Source: Vagococcus zengguangii
GTDB lineage: Bacteria > Bacillota > Bacilli > Lactobacillales > Vagococcaceae
Direction of reading: 5' to 3'
DNA: 64,000 bases
Assembly: GCF_005145005.1 (NCBI RefSeq)
Contig: NZ_CP039712.1
Location: forward strand, 403,001 to 467,000
Shown here: one piece after another, positions 31,873 to 41,614 of the stretch
How the letters are laid out: every line of letters starts with the position of its first letter
Numbering within the stretch: position 1 is the stretch's first letter
Translations under genes and position numbers: made by a program
The notes under the pieces: generated by a model
What the model was told of the DNA's origin: nothing
The model's input: the letters and a program-made list of their open reading frames with translations, nothing else
Databases searched by the model: none

Positions 31873-33630
31873 ATGTTTAAAGTATTAAGAAAATTTAAAC
31901 CGGCTGAATATTTAATCGCCTTGATTTCGACAGCCTTTATTGTCGCACAAGTATGGTTAGATTTGAAGCTACCTGACTACATGTCAGAAATTACGATGGT
32001 GATGCAAACACCAGGAAGTAAATTATCAGATTTAAAAGAACCAGGAATGTATATGGTGCTATGTGCCCTTGCAAGTTTAGTGGCAGCTATTATCGTTGGT
32101 TACTTTGCTTCTAAGTTAGCTACTAACTTAGCGCATCGTTTACGTCAAGAAGTCTTCGAAAAAGTTAATGCTTTTTCAATGGAAGAGATGCAACATTTTT
32201 CAATTGCAAGTTTAATCACACGTACGACCAATGATACCAGCCAAGTGCAAATGATTATCGCAATGGGGATGCAAGTGATGATCAAAGCGCCAATTATGGC
32301 GGTTTGGGCAATTAGCAAAATCGCTGGTAAAAACAGTGAGTGGTCAATTGCGACAGCGGTAGCCGTAGTGGTGTTATTAATGTTAGTGGGTAGCATTGTC
32401 GTCTTTGCTTTACCAAAATTCAAAATTATTCAAACATTAACAGATAACTTAAACCGTGTCATGCGTGAAGGGCTAACGGGTGTCCGAGTTGTCCGTGCGT
32501 ATAACGCGGAAAAATATCAAGAAGATAAATTTGAAGTAGCTAATGAAGACGTAACGAAAACGAACCTGTTCGTTGGTCGTATGATGGCCTTAATGATGCC
32601 AGGGATGAGCTTAATCATGAGTGGTTTATCATTATCGATTTACTGGATTGGGGCGTACTTAATTGATGCTGCTAAAGCAATGCCAGAAAGAATGCAGTTG
32701 TTCTCAGATATGATTGTATATTCATCTTATGCAATGCAAGTCGTGATGTCATTTATGATGTTAGTGATGATTTTCATCATGTTACCACGTGCCATGGTAT
32801 CGGCTAACCGTATCAATGAAGTACTAGATACAGAGACTAAAATTATAGATGGTACCTTAACACAACAACCATGGGAAATGGGCGAAGTGGAATTTAGAAA
32901 CGTTGATTTCCAATACCCAGATGCGGAAGAAAAAGTGTTAGAAAACATCTCATTTACTGCTTCACCAGGTGAAACAGTTGCCTTTATTGGTTCAACTGGT
33001 TCAGGTAAGAGTACCTTAATTAATTTATTAGCTCGTTTCTATGATGTAACAGCAGGTGGAATTTTAATTAATGGTAAAAACATTAAAGAATATAAATTAG
33101 AAGATTTATACAATAAAATTGGATATGTTTCTCAAAAAGCAACGATTTTCTCAGGTACCATTGAATCTAATGTCGCGTTTGGTGATAGTAAGTCAACTGA
33201 ACCACATAGTGTTGAGGAAGCTTTACGCACAGCGAAAGGATTAGAGTTCGTTGAAAACATGGAAGGCGGCATCGAAGCCAAAGTGGAACAAGGGGGTTCA
33301 AACCTTTCAGGTGGTCAAAAACAACGTTTAGCGATTGCTAGAGCGATTCATAAAAACCCGGAAATCTTTATTTTTGATGATTCATTCTCAGCCTTAGATT
33401 ACAAAACAGATAAAGAATTACGTGCGGAACTTGATTCACAACGTCGTGGGGCAACAACATTTATCGTGGCACAACGTATTGGAACCATCCGTAATGCCAA
33501 CAAAATTATCGTATTAGATGAGGGCAAAATTGTTGGAATGGGTACTCATGATGAATTAATGGAAAACTGTTCAGTGTACCAAGAAATTGCTTACTCACAA
33601 TTATCGAAGGAGGAATTGACTAATGGCTAG
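31873..33630 (+). CDS. Heterodimeric ABC exporter subunit with degenerate ATP site
   Basis: A 585-residue half-transporter: six-helix ABC exporter membrane domain followed by an ATPase domain. Walker A is GSTGSGKST and the signature is a canonical LSGGQ. The catalytic Glu after Walker B is Asp (IFIFDDSFSALD), and the H-loop His is Gln (IVAQRIGTI). This is the degenerate partner of LmrC/EfrC/BmrC-type heterodimers. AGGAGG at 31861-31866 fixes the ATG at 31873; an ATG at 31849 is also in frame. It overlaps its partner gene by eight bases. Likely a multidrug or lipid exporter. Confidence 0.93.
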   Translation: MFKVLRKFKPAEYLIALISTAFIVAQVWLDLKLPDYMSEITMVMQTPGSKLSDLKEPGMYMVLCALASLVAAIIVGYFASKLATNLAHRLRQEVFEKVNAFSMEEMQHFSIASLITRTTNDTSQVQMIIAMGMQVMIKAPIMAVWAISKIAGKNSEWSIATAVAVVVLLMLVGSIVVFALPKFKIIQTLTDNLNRVMREGLTGVRVVRAYNAEKYQEDKFEVANEDVTKTNLFVGRMMALMMPGMSLIMSGLSLSIYWIGAYLIDAAKAMPERMQLFSDMIVYSSYAMQVVMSFMMLVMIFIMLPRAMVSANRINEVLDTETKIIDGTLTQQPWEMGEVEFRNVDFQYPDAEEKVLENISFTASPGETVAFIGSTGSGKSTLINLLARFYDVTAGGILINGKNIKEYKLEDLYNKIGYVSQKATIFSGTIESNVAFGDSKSTEPHSVEEALRTAKGLEFVENMEGGIEAKVEQGGSNLSGGQKQRLAIARAIHKNPEIFIFDDSFSALDYKTDKELRAELDSQRRGATTFIVAQRIGTIRNANKIIVLDEGKIVGMGTHDELMENCSVYQEIAYSQLSKEELTNG

Positions 33631-35422
33631 ACCCATGCATGGTGGCGGAAGACCCGCTGAAAAAATAGACGCTAGTTTCTCCGATACGTGGGGAAAATTA
33701 ATAAATTATTGTAAACAGTATATGCCAGCTATTTCGGTCGCGTTAATTGCGGCAATTGGCGGGGCAATCTTAACATTAATTGGTCCTAATAAATTAAGTG
33801 AATTGACAGACATTATTACTGAAGGCATGATGACCGAGGTTGATATGCCAGGTATTAAAAAAATTGCCATGACACTTTTAATGATTTACGTAGCAAGTGT
33901 GGTCCTATCTTATCTACAAGGTTTCATTATGACGACTATTACGCAACGTGTTTCTAAAAAAATGCGTGGTGATATTGCGACTAAAATCAATCGTTTGCCA
34001 TTAAAATATTTAGATCAAACAAGTTATGGAGATACTTTATCCCGTGTAACAAATGATGTGGATACTATTTCCCAAACATTGAACCAAGGGATTGGTTCAT
34101 TAGTGGCAGCTATCGCTCAGTTTTTAGGTGCGATAGTGATGATGTATTATACCGATTGGAGAATGGCAACAGTAGGGATTCTTTCTTCATTACTAGGCTT
34201 CGTCTTCATGATTACCATTATTTCTAAATCACAAGGTTATTTTGCCAAACAACAAAATTTACTAGGTGAATTAAATGGTCAAATTGAAGAAAGCTACAAC
34301 GGTCATACTAATATCAAAGCCTACAATGCTCAACCAGAATTTATCCAAAACTTCACTCAAGTTAATGACAAGTTACGTAACTCTGCTCAAATGGCACAGT
34401 TCTTATCAGGTTTAATGATGCCATTAATGAATTTCATTGGAAATATTGGCTATGTAGCAGTCTGTGTAACAGGGGCTAGCTTAGTAATCGATGGTAAAAT
34501 TACTATTGGGGTTATTGTAGCGTTTATGTTATATATTCGCTTGTTTACTCAACCTTTATCAAATATCGCACAATCAATGACAAGTTTACAATCAACGGGT
34601 GCTGCTAGTTACCGTGTCTTCGGCTTATTAGAAGAAGCGGAGATGACAGATGAGTCTGACTTGATGCAACACATTGATAACGTCAAAGGTGATGTGACGT
34701 TTGAACATGTTTCATTTGGTTATGACGAAGATAAAATGATTATCAAAGATTTCTCAGCTAATGTTAAATCGGGTCAAAAAATTGCGATAGTAGGGCCAAC
34801 AGGAGCTGGTAAATCAACACTGGTTAATTTATTGATGAAATTCTATGAAGTCAATGAGGGTGAAATCACCATTGACGGTTATCCATTATCAACATTATCA
34901 CGTAAAGCCATTCATGATGCATTTTGTATGGTACTACAAGATACATGGATGTTTGAAGGAACGATTCGTGAGAATTTGATTTACTCAGAAGAAGGCGCGA
35001 CGGAAGAACGCATGCGTGAAGTATGTAAAGCGGTCGGTGTAGAGCACTTCATCAAAACGTTATCGAAAGGTTATGACACAGTCTTAGATGACAATACGTC
35101 ATTATCAGCGGGTCAAAAACAATTAGTAACGATAGCGCGTGCGATGTTGAAAGATTCACCAATGTTGATTTTGGATGAAGCAACAAGTTCCGTTGATACA
35201 CGTACAGAAATCTTAATTCAACAAGCCATGGATAAATTAATGGAAGGCCGTACATCGTTTGTTATTGCCCATCGTTTATCAACGATTAAAGATGCCGATT
35301 TGATTTTAGTCATGAAAGATGGTCAAATCATCGAACAAGGTAATCATGATGAATTGATTGAACAAAAAGGCTTCTATGAAGAGTTGTATAACAGCCAATT
35401 TACCGAAACAGAAATGGCGTAA
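33623..35422 (+). CDS. Heterodimeric ABC exporter subunit with canonical ATP site
   Basis: The 599-residue partner of the preceding subunit. An N-terminal extension of about 30 residues precedes the six-helix membrane domain; the ATPase has Walker A GPTGAGKST, Walker B LILDEATSSVD with the catalytic Glu, and an H-loop VIAHRLSTI. Its signature is LSAGQ, which faces the degenerate site of the partner. Together the pair has one competent site (this Walker B with the partner's LSGGQ) and one degenerate site, as in LmrCD and EfrCD. RBS GAAGGAGG. Confidence 0.94.
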   Translation: MARPMHGGGRPAEKIDASFSDTWGKLINYCKQYMPAISVALIAAIGGAILTLIGPNKLSELTDIITEGMMTEVDMPGIKKIAMTLLMIYVASVVLSYLQGFIMTTITQRVSKKMRGDIATKINRLPLKYLDQTSYGDTLSRVTNDVDTISQTLNQGIGSLVAAIAQFLGAIVMMYYTDWRMATVGILSSLLGFVFMITIISKSQGYFAKQQNLLGELNGQIEESYNGHTNIKAYNAQPEFIQNFTQVNDKLRNSAQMAQFLSGLMMPLMNFIGNIGYVAVCVTGASLVIDGKITIGVIVAFMLYIRLFTQPLSNIAQSMTSLQSTGAASYRVFGLLEEAEMTDESDLMQHIDNVKGDVTFEHVSFGYDEDKMIIKDFSANVKSGQKIAIVGPTGAGKSTLVNLLMKFYEVNEGEITIDGYPLSTLSRKAIHDAFCMVLQDTWMFEGTIRENLIYSEEGATEERMREVCKAVGVEHFIKTLSKGYDTVLDDNTSLSAGQKQLVTIARAMLKDSPMLILDEATSSVDTRTEILIQQAMDKLMEGRTSFVIAHRLSTIKDADLILVMKDGQIIEQGNHDELIEQKGFYEELYNSQFTETEMA

Positions 35423-35431
35423 GTTTTATTC

Positions 35432-35460
35432 TTGCATATTATTAGGGAATAAGTTACACT
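35432..35460 (+). promoter_or_regulatory. Promoter of the Mn2+ riboswitch transcript
   Basis: TTGCAT (35432-35437) and TACACT (35455-35460), 17-base spacer, about 26 bases upstream of the aptamer. Confidence 0.65.
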
Positions 35461-35481
35461 AGTAATATCTTAAATGAACAC

Positions 35482-35583
35482 GTCCTTTAGGGGAGTAACC
35501 AGCATATTCGTGCGATGTTATCAACAGTAAGTAAGTTTTTAAACAAAACTTTCTGGTAGCATATTAAATGGTGAGACCTAAAA
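35482..35583 (+). ncRNA. yybP-ykoY (Mn2+) riboswitch
   Basis: The highly conserved loop GGGGAGTA (35490-35497) follows TTTAG, and the 3' end has the conserved GAGACC. P1 forms between TTTAGG (35486-35491) and CCTAAA (35577-35582). The layout resembles the Lactococcus yoaB Mn2+ riboswitch. P1's 3' strand is also the left arm of the terminator at 35571-35617, so folding of the aptamer and of the terminator exclude each other. Mn2+ binding should therefore turn on the P-type ATPase gene. Confidence 0.88.
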
Positions 35584-35617
35584 CAAGCAGAAGCTTGTTT
35601 TAGGTCTCACTTTTTTT
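35571..35617 (+). terminator. Riboswitch-controlled terminator
   Basis: A perfect 18-bp stem (GTGAGACCTAAAACAAGC, 35571-35588, and its complement 35593-35610) with an AGAA loop and seven T. The left arm overlaps the aptamer's P1 strand. Confidence 0.95.
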
Positions 35618-35663
35618 GCGTGTAAATGGGACATTCTTGAGGACGATAGAAAGGGAAGACAGA

Positions 35664-38342
35664 ATGGAAAAAAAGTATTATCAACAATCACTTGAGGAAG
35701 TAATTCAAAATACTCAAGCTAGTATATCAGGCTTAACGAAAGAAGAGGTACAAAAACGCCAAGAATTAAGTGGGTTTAATGAGTTAGCAGGTAAGAAAAA
35801 AAAGAGTAGTTTAGCGCTTTTTATCGATACCTTTAAAGACGCGATGGTTATTGTATTATTAGTGGTGACACTAGTTCAAGTTATCATGGGGGCGCATATT
35901 GAAGCGATAGTTATTTTTTCTGTTTTAATGCTAAACTCAATTGTTAGTGTTATCCAAGCAAAAAAAGCAGAAGGTTCTCTTGATGCTTTAAAAAATTTAT
36001 CAGCACCTGAAGCTAAAGTATTAAGAGATGGGCAAGAAGTGACGATCCCTGCTAAAGACATTGTTGTGGGTGATATTGTTTTATTAGATGCGGGAGACTA
36101 TGTACCAGCAGATGGGCGTTTAATAGAAGCAGCCTCTTTGAAAGTTGATGAGGGTATGTTGACGGGTGAATCAGTTCCTGCAGAAAAGGAAGTGACTGTT
36201 ATAAATCAGACTGCTCCGATTGGAGATCGTATCAATAGCGTGTACAGCGGAACGATTGTCACTTATGGTCGTGGTCAGTTTGTCGTAACGGGTATTGCTA
36301 ATCAAACGGAAATTGGTCAAGTAGCAGATATGTTAGAGTCGACTGATGAACACAAAACACCTTTGCAACGTGGTTTAGATAAATTCAGCCATAAGTTAAG
36401 CTTTGCAATTTTAGGGTTGTCTTTAGTTATTTTAGCTGTGCAAGTGGCACGTATTTTCTTAGGTAGTGGTTCAGGTAACTTAGTACAAGATATCGTGAAT
36501 GCCTTCATGTTTGCCGTTGCAGTCGCTGTTGCGGCTATTCCAGAAGCTCTGCAATCCATTGTGACAATTGTATTATCAATTGGAACCAAAAAAATGGCCA
36601 AGAAAAATGCCATTATTCGTCAATTGCCAGCAGTTGAAACGTTAGGCTCAGCAAGTGTGATTTGTACAGATAAAACAGGCACACTAACGCAAAATAAAAT
36701 GACAGTAGTCGATTACTATTTAGCTAATGGTGAACAGAATGGCTTGGAAGGGTCGTTTGAAACATCATCAGTAGATGAAGCTAAATTAATGCAAATTAGT
36801 TTATTAGTTAATGATGCCAAAGTAACGGCTGATGGTAAAAAATTAGGTGATCCAACTGAAATTGCTTTAATTGATTATGGTTTGAAACAGCAAGCAGATA
36901 TTGGAAAGTTGTTAACAACATTTCCTCGATTGGCTGAATTACCGTTCGACTCAGAGCGTAAACTAATGTCTACTTCGCATGAAATTAACGGAGAAAGACA
37001 ATTATTAACAAAAGGTGCCCCTGATGTTTTATTGAACCGCTCAACCCAAGCATTAGTCAATGGTGAAGTGGTCCCAATGACTAAAGAGCGTTTAACTGCC
37101 ATTAAGAAGCAAAATGAAGCATTCGCTGAGCGTGCGTTACGTGTATTGGCTTTTGGCTATAAAGTATTAGAAAATCAAAATGAACTTGATTTAGAAGATG
37201 AGTCGGACTTTGTGTTTGTAGGGTTACTAGCAATGATAGATCCGCCGCGTGAAGAAGTTTATGGTGCGATTCAAGAAGCTAAAGAAGCTGGAATTAAAAC
37301 GGTAATGATTACTGGTGACCACAAAACAACGGCAGTTGCCATTGCCAAAGACATCGGTATATTTGCTAAAGGTGACATGGCGTTAACAGGGACAGAACTA
37401 GATTTGTTGAATGATAAAGAGTTAGCTAATTATTTAGAAAAAATTAGTGTCTATGCACGTGTTTCTCCAGAAAACAAAATTAGAATTGTTCGTGCTTGGC
37501 AAGAAAAAGGTCATGTCTCAGCGATGACGGGTGACGGTGTAAACGATGCACCTGCACTTAAACAAGCGGATATTGGTATTGCCATGGGAACAGGAACAGA
37601 TGTTGCAAAAGATGCAGCCGCAATGGTTTTAACAGATGATAACTTTGCTTCAATTATTAGTGCAGTTTCAGTTGGACGTAATGTCTTTGACAATATTAAA
37701 AAAGCTATTGCTTATCTATTTGCCGGAAATCTAGGGGCCATTTTAGCAATTATTTTTGCTTTAATTGTTGGATGGGATAGTCCGTTTACGGCGTTACAGT
37801 TATTGTTTATTAACTTAGTGAATGATTCCTTGCCAGCAATTGCCTTAGGGATGGAAAAAGCGGAGCCAACGATTATGAAGCGTGCCCCTCGTAATCCAAA
37901 CGAAGGGATCTTCTCAGGCGATACCTTTGTCTCGGTTGCTTACCGAGGTGCTTTAATTGGTGTTATGGTTGTGATTGCCCAGTATATTGGGATGCAAACA
38001 TCAGCTCAGCTAGGTGTTGCTATGGCCTTTTCAACATTAATTTGGGCTCGTACGTTGCAAACTTTTGCTGCACGTAGTAATACTGAAACTACAATTCAAG
38101 CTGGTTTCTTTAAAAACAAAGTAGTTGTATGGGCAGTAGTCATTTGTAGCTTATTGTACTTTGTGACATTATTACCGGTGATGCGTCCGATTTTTGCAAT
38201 TCCTGGTAATTTTGGCTTTATGCAAGTTGGAATTAGTTTAGGTTTAGCTCTAGCAGCTGTTTTATTAATGGAAACAACTAAGTATGTATTAAATAAAAAA
38301 GAACATAACGTTTCTGTTAACTCTGCTGTGATGGAAAAATAA
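35664..38342 (+). CDS. P-type Ca2+/Mn2+ ATPase (YoaB/CaxP-like)
   Basis: An 892-residue P2-type ATPase. TGES actuator loop, PEAL in M4 (Leu-rich variant of PEGL), phosphorylated Asp336 in CTDKTGTLT, hinge MTGDGVNDAP, and M6 NLVND (717-721) with the metal-site Asp kept. The frame opens at 35616 inside the terminator; AAGGGAAG at 35651-35658 fixes the ATG at 35664. Control by the yybP-ykoY riboswitch argues for export of Mn2+, possibly also Ca2+, as in L. lactis YoaB and the pneumococcal homologue. It differs from the ATPase at 6544 in both motif and control. Confidence 0.92.
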   Translation: MEKKYYQQSLEEVIQNTQASISGLTKEEVQKRQELSGFNELAGKKKKSSLALFIDTFKDAMVIVLLVVTLVQVIMGAHIEAIVIFSVLMLNSIVSVIQAKKAEGSLDALKNLSAPEAKVLRDGQEVTIPAKDIVVGDIVLLDAGDYVPADGRLIEAASLKVDEGMLTGESVPAEKEVTVINQTAPIGDRINSVYSGTIVTYGRGQFVVTGIANQTEIGQVADMLESTDEHKTPLQRGLDKFSHKLSFAILGLSLVILAVQVARIFLGSGSGNLVQDIVNAFMFAVAVAVAAIPEALQSIVTIVLSIGTKKMAKKNAIIRQLPAVETLGSASVICTDKTGTLTQNKMTVVDYYLANGEQNGLEGSFETSSVDEAKLMQISLLVNDAKVTADGKKLGDPTEIALIDYGLKQQADIGKLLTTFPRLAELPFDSERKLMSTSHEINGERQLLTKGAPDVLLNRSTQALVNGEVVPMTKERLTAIKKQNEAFAERALRVLAFGYKVLENQNELDLEDESDFVFVGLLAMIDPPREEVYGAIQEAKEAGIKTVMITGDHKTTAVAIAKDIGIFAKGDMALTGTELDLLNDKELANYLEKISVYARVSPENKIRIVRAWQEKGHVSAMTGDGVNDAPALKQADIGIAMGTGTDVAKDAAAMVLTDDNFASIISAVSVGRNVFDNIKKAIAYLFAGNLGAILAIIFALIVGWDSPFTALQLLFINLVNDSLPAIALGMEKAEPTIMKRAPRNPNEGIFSGDTFVSVAYRGALIGVMVVIAQYIGMQTSAQLGVAMAFSTLIWARTLQTFAARSNTETTIQAGFFKNKVVVWAVVICSLLYFVTLLPVMRPIFAIPGNFGFMQVGISLGLALAAVLLMETTKYVLNKKEHNVSVNSAVMEK

Positions 38343-38353
38343 TTTTGTATATA

Positions 38354-38400
38354 AAAAAAGGAACTTTCCCCTCAATCAATAAGAGGGGAGAGTTCCTTTT
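38354..38400. terminator. Bidirectional terminator
   Basis: AAAAGGAACTTTCCCCTC and GAGGGGAGAGTTCCTTTT pair with one mismatch around a nine-base loop, between the convergent ATPase and glpF genes. Confidence 0.9.
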
Positions 38401-38417
38401 AGTTTGTTCCTAATTAA

Positions 38418-39131
38418 TTAAAACATCTTAAATACTAATACCGCAATTATTGCGCCGATAATTGGTCCAATGATTGGAACTAAAGCATAGCCCCAGTCAG
38501 AGTCTCCTTTGTTTTTGATTGGTAAAAATGCATGAGCAATTCTTGGGCCTAGGTCACGGGCCGGGTTAATCGCATAACCAGTTGGTCCTCCTAATGAAAG
38601 ACCAACGGCTAAGATAACAGCACCAACGGCAAAGACATTGTTACCAAATTGTAAGTCGTTGTTGCCAAACGCTAATAAAGCTAATACTAACACGAAGGTT
38701 CCAATCGCTTCGGTAATCATATTCGCTGGTAAATTGCGAATAGCAGGACCAGTTGCAAATGTACCTAAAATAGCGCCTTGATCTTCCGTTTCATCCCAAT
38801 GTGGTAAATATGCTAACCAAACTAAAATGGCACCAACAATCGCCCCTAAGACTTGCGCAATAATAAATGGTATCACTAATCCCCACGAAATATTACCATT
38901 CATTGCCATGGCGATTGTCACTGCTGGATTTAAATGAGCAGGCCCCATGAAACCTGAAATAAAGACTGCGATGGTTACGGCCATTGCCCAACCAAATGCA
39001 ATGACGATCCAACCGGCATTTTGCGCTTTACTTTTGTTTAAATTACAGGCCGCACAAACGCCGCCCCCTAATAAAATTAAAATTGCAGTTCCAATAAATT
39101 CACCCATAATTTGTGTCATATCTGCTGACAT
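38418..39131 (-). CDS. glpF: Glycerol uptake facilitator (aquaglyceroporin)
   Basis: A 237-residue MIP-family channel for passive glycerol entry. The two pore motifs are NPA (68-70) and NPARD (189-193). The Asp after the second NPAR is the mark of glycerol-conducting members as opposed to water-only aquaporins. About six membrane segments. It follows glpK on the same strand after 97 bases that carry a 13-bp hairpin without a T-run. Glycerol entering here is trapped by GlpK. No oxidase gene glpO lies between them. Confidence 0.94.
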   Translation of the reverse strand: MSADMTQIMGEFIGTAILILLGGGVCAACNLNKSKAQNAGWIVIAFGWAMAVTIAVFISGFMGPAHLNPAVTIAMAMNGNISWGLVIPFIIAQVLGAIVGAILVWLAYLPHWDETEDQGAILGTFATGPAIRNLPANMITEAIGTFVLVLALLAFGNNDLQFGNNVFAVGAVILAVGLSLGGPTGYAINPARDLGPRIAHAFLPIKNKGDSDWGYALVPIIGPIIGAIIAVLVFKMF

Positions 39132-39160
39132 ATTTCTTCGCCTCTTTCTTTAAATGAGTA

Positions 39161-39206
39161 CAGGTTCAAAGAGACTAACCACTAATTGACGTACTCTTTG
39201 AACCTG
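39161..39206 (-). other. Stem-loop between glpK and glpF
   Basis: Perfect 13-bp arms CAGGTTCAAAGAG (39161-39173) and complement (39194-39206) with a 20-base loop. In the direction of transcription no T-run follows, so a processing, stabilising or attenuating element is more likely than a plain terminator. Confidence 0.65.
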
Positions 39207-39228
39207 CTGTTGCTTGTAAAAAAATTTT

Positions 39229-40782
<1,554 letters not shown>

Positions 40783-40790
40783 CTATCTTA

Positions 40791-40819
40791 ATTCTAAAGA
40801 TAAATCATTAGTTTTTCAA
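40791..40819 (-). promoter_or_regulatory. Promoter of glpK-glpF
   Basis: On the minus strand TTGAAA (40819-40814) and TAGAAT (40796-40791) with a 17-base spacer. The leader to the glpK start is only about 45 bases and has no terminator. Confidence 0.75.
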
Positions 40820-40907
40820 GCTAAAAATAAGAGAACATTTATTTTTATTAGAAAAGTGAATTTTTAGGTGAATAATGTTTTATAATAGATTGTAAAGGAG
40901 GGAGAAC

Positions 40908-41477
40908 ATGAAAGAGCCATCGATTTATGAAAGACTGTCTGATAACCCCATTATCGCAGCAATTAAAGAAGAAAGTGAATTGGACTTGCTACTTGATTCA
41001 GAGGTTGAAGTTATTTTTATTTTACAATCGACTATCTTTAATATTGCCCATATTTCTGAAAAAATTAAGGAGAGTGGCAAGGTAGGTTTTATACATTTTG
41101 GTTTTGTTAAAGGGTTGAGTGAAGATGAAATGGGTTTGAGATATTTGAGAGAACATACACAGTTTCAAGGAATTATTTTAACAAAAGTGAATCAAATAAA
41201 AGCAGCTAAATCTTTAGGATTTTTAACTGTTCATCGTATTTTCATGTTAGATTCGATTTCACTAGAATCCCTTAAACATTTGAAACAAGATACTTCCCCT
41301 GATTTTGTAGAAATTTTACCCAACAGTAGTGGGAAAGTTATCAAATTAGTACAAGGTGTTATTAAGCGGCCATTAATTGTAAGCGGTTTGATACTAGATA
41401 AAGAAGACATTATTAATGCCTTAAGTTTTGGAGCCATCGCGATTTCTTCAACTAATCGTCAAGTCTGGGGAATGTAA
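40908..41477 (+). CDS. glpP: Glycerol-3-phosphate-responsive antiterminator
   Basis: A 189-residue protein of the GlpP family, an RNA-binding antiterminator activated by glycerol-3-phosphate. Characteristic stretches are NPIIAAIKEESELD, HFGFVKGLSEDEMGLRYL, DFVEILPNSSGKVI and the C-terminal GAIAISSTNRQVWGM. RBS AAAGGAGGGAG. It is divergent from glpK and upstream of the dehydrogenase operon, whose leader contains a terminator (41544-41597), the probable target. The promoter shows TATAAT at 40881-40886 with a poor -35. Confidence 0.93.
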   Translation: MKEPSIYERLSDNPIIAAIKEESELDLLLDSEVEVIFILQSTIFNIAHISEKIKESGKVGFIHFGFVKGLSEDEMGLRYLREHTQFQGIILTKVNQIKAAKSLGFLTVHRIFMLDSISLESLKHLKQDTSPDFVEILPNSSGKVIKLVQGVIKRPLIVSGLILDKEDIINALSFGAIAISSTNRQVWGM

Positions 41478-41478
41478 T

Positions 41479-41514
41479 AAAGCGCTTGCATAGTTGCTTC
41501 AATCGTTTTATAAT
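41479..41514 (+). promoter_or_regulatory. Promoter and cre-like site of the glp dehydrogenase operon
   Basis: TTGCAT (41486-41491) and a perfect TATAAT (41509-41514), 17-base spacer. AAAGCGCTTGCA overlapping the -35 box matches the core of the cre consensus in eight of eleven fixed positions. Confidence 0.78.
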
Positions 41515-41543
41515 TAAGTCAATCAAATAAGATGCAAGAGAGA

Positions 41544-41597
41544 GCGTGCACTGAAAAAAGTCTCATTAACGTGAGGCCTGTTCAGTGCACGCTTTTT
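41544..41597 (+). terminator. Leader terminator, probable GlpP target
   Basis: A 12-bp stem (GCGTGCACTGAA, 41544-41555, and its complement 41581-41592) with an inner CTCA/TGAG pairing, then TTTTT. It stands in the 5' leader, 18 bases before the start codon, where only antitermination would let transcription proceed. GlpP is encoded directly upstream. Confidence 0.85.
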
Positions 41598-41614
41598 GCA
41601 ATAGGAGGATAGCG

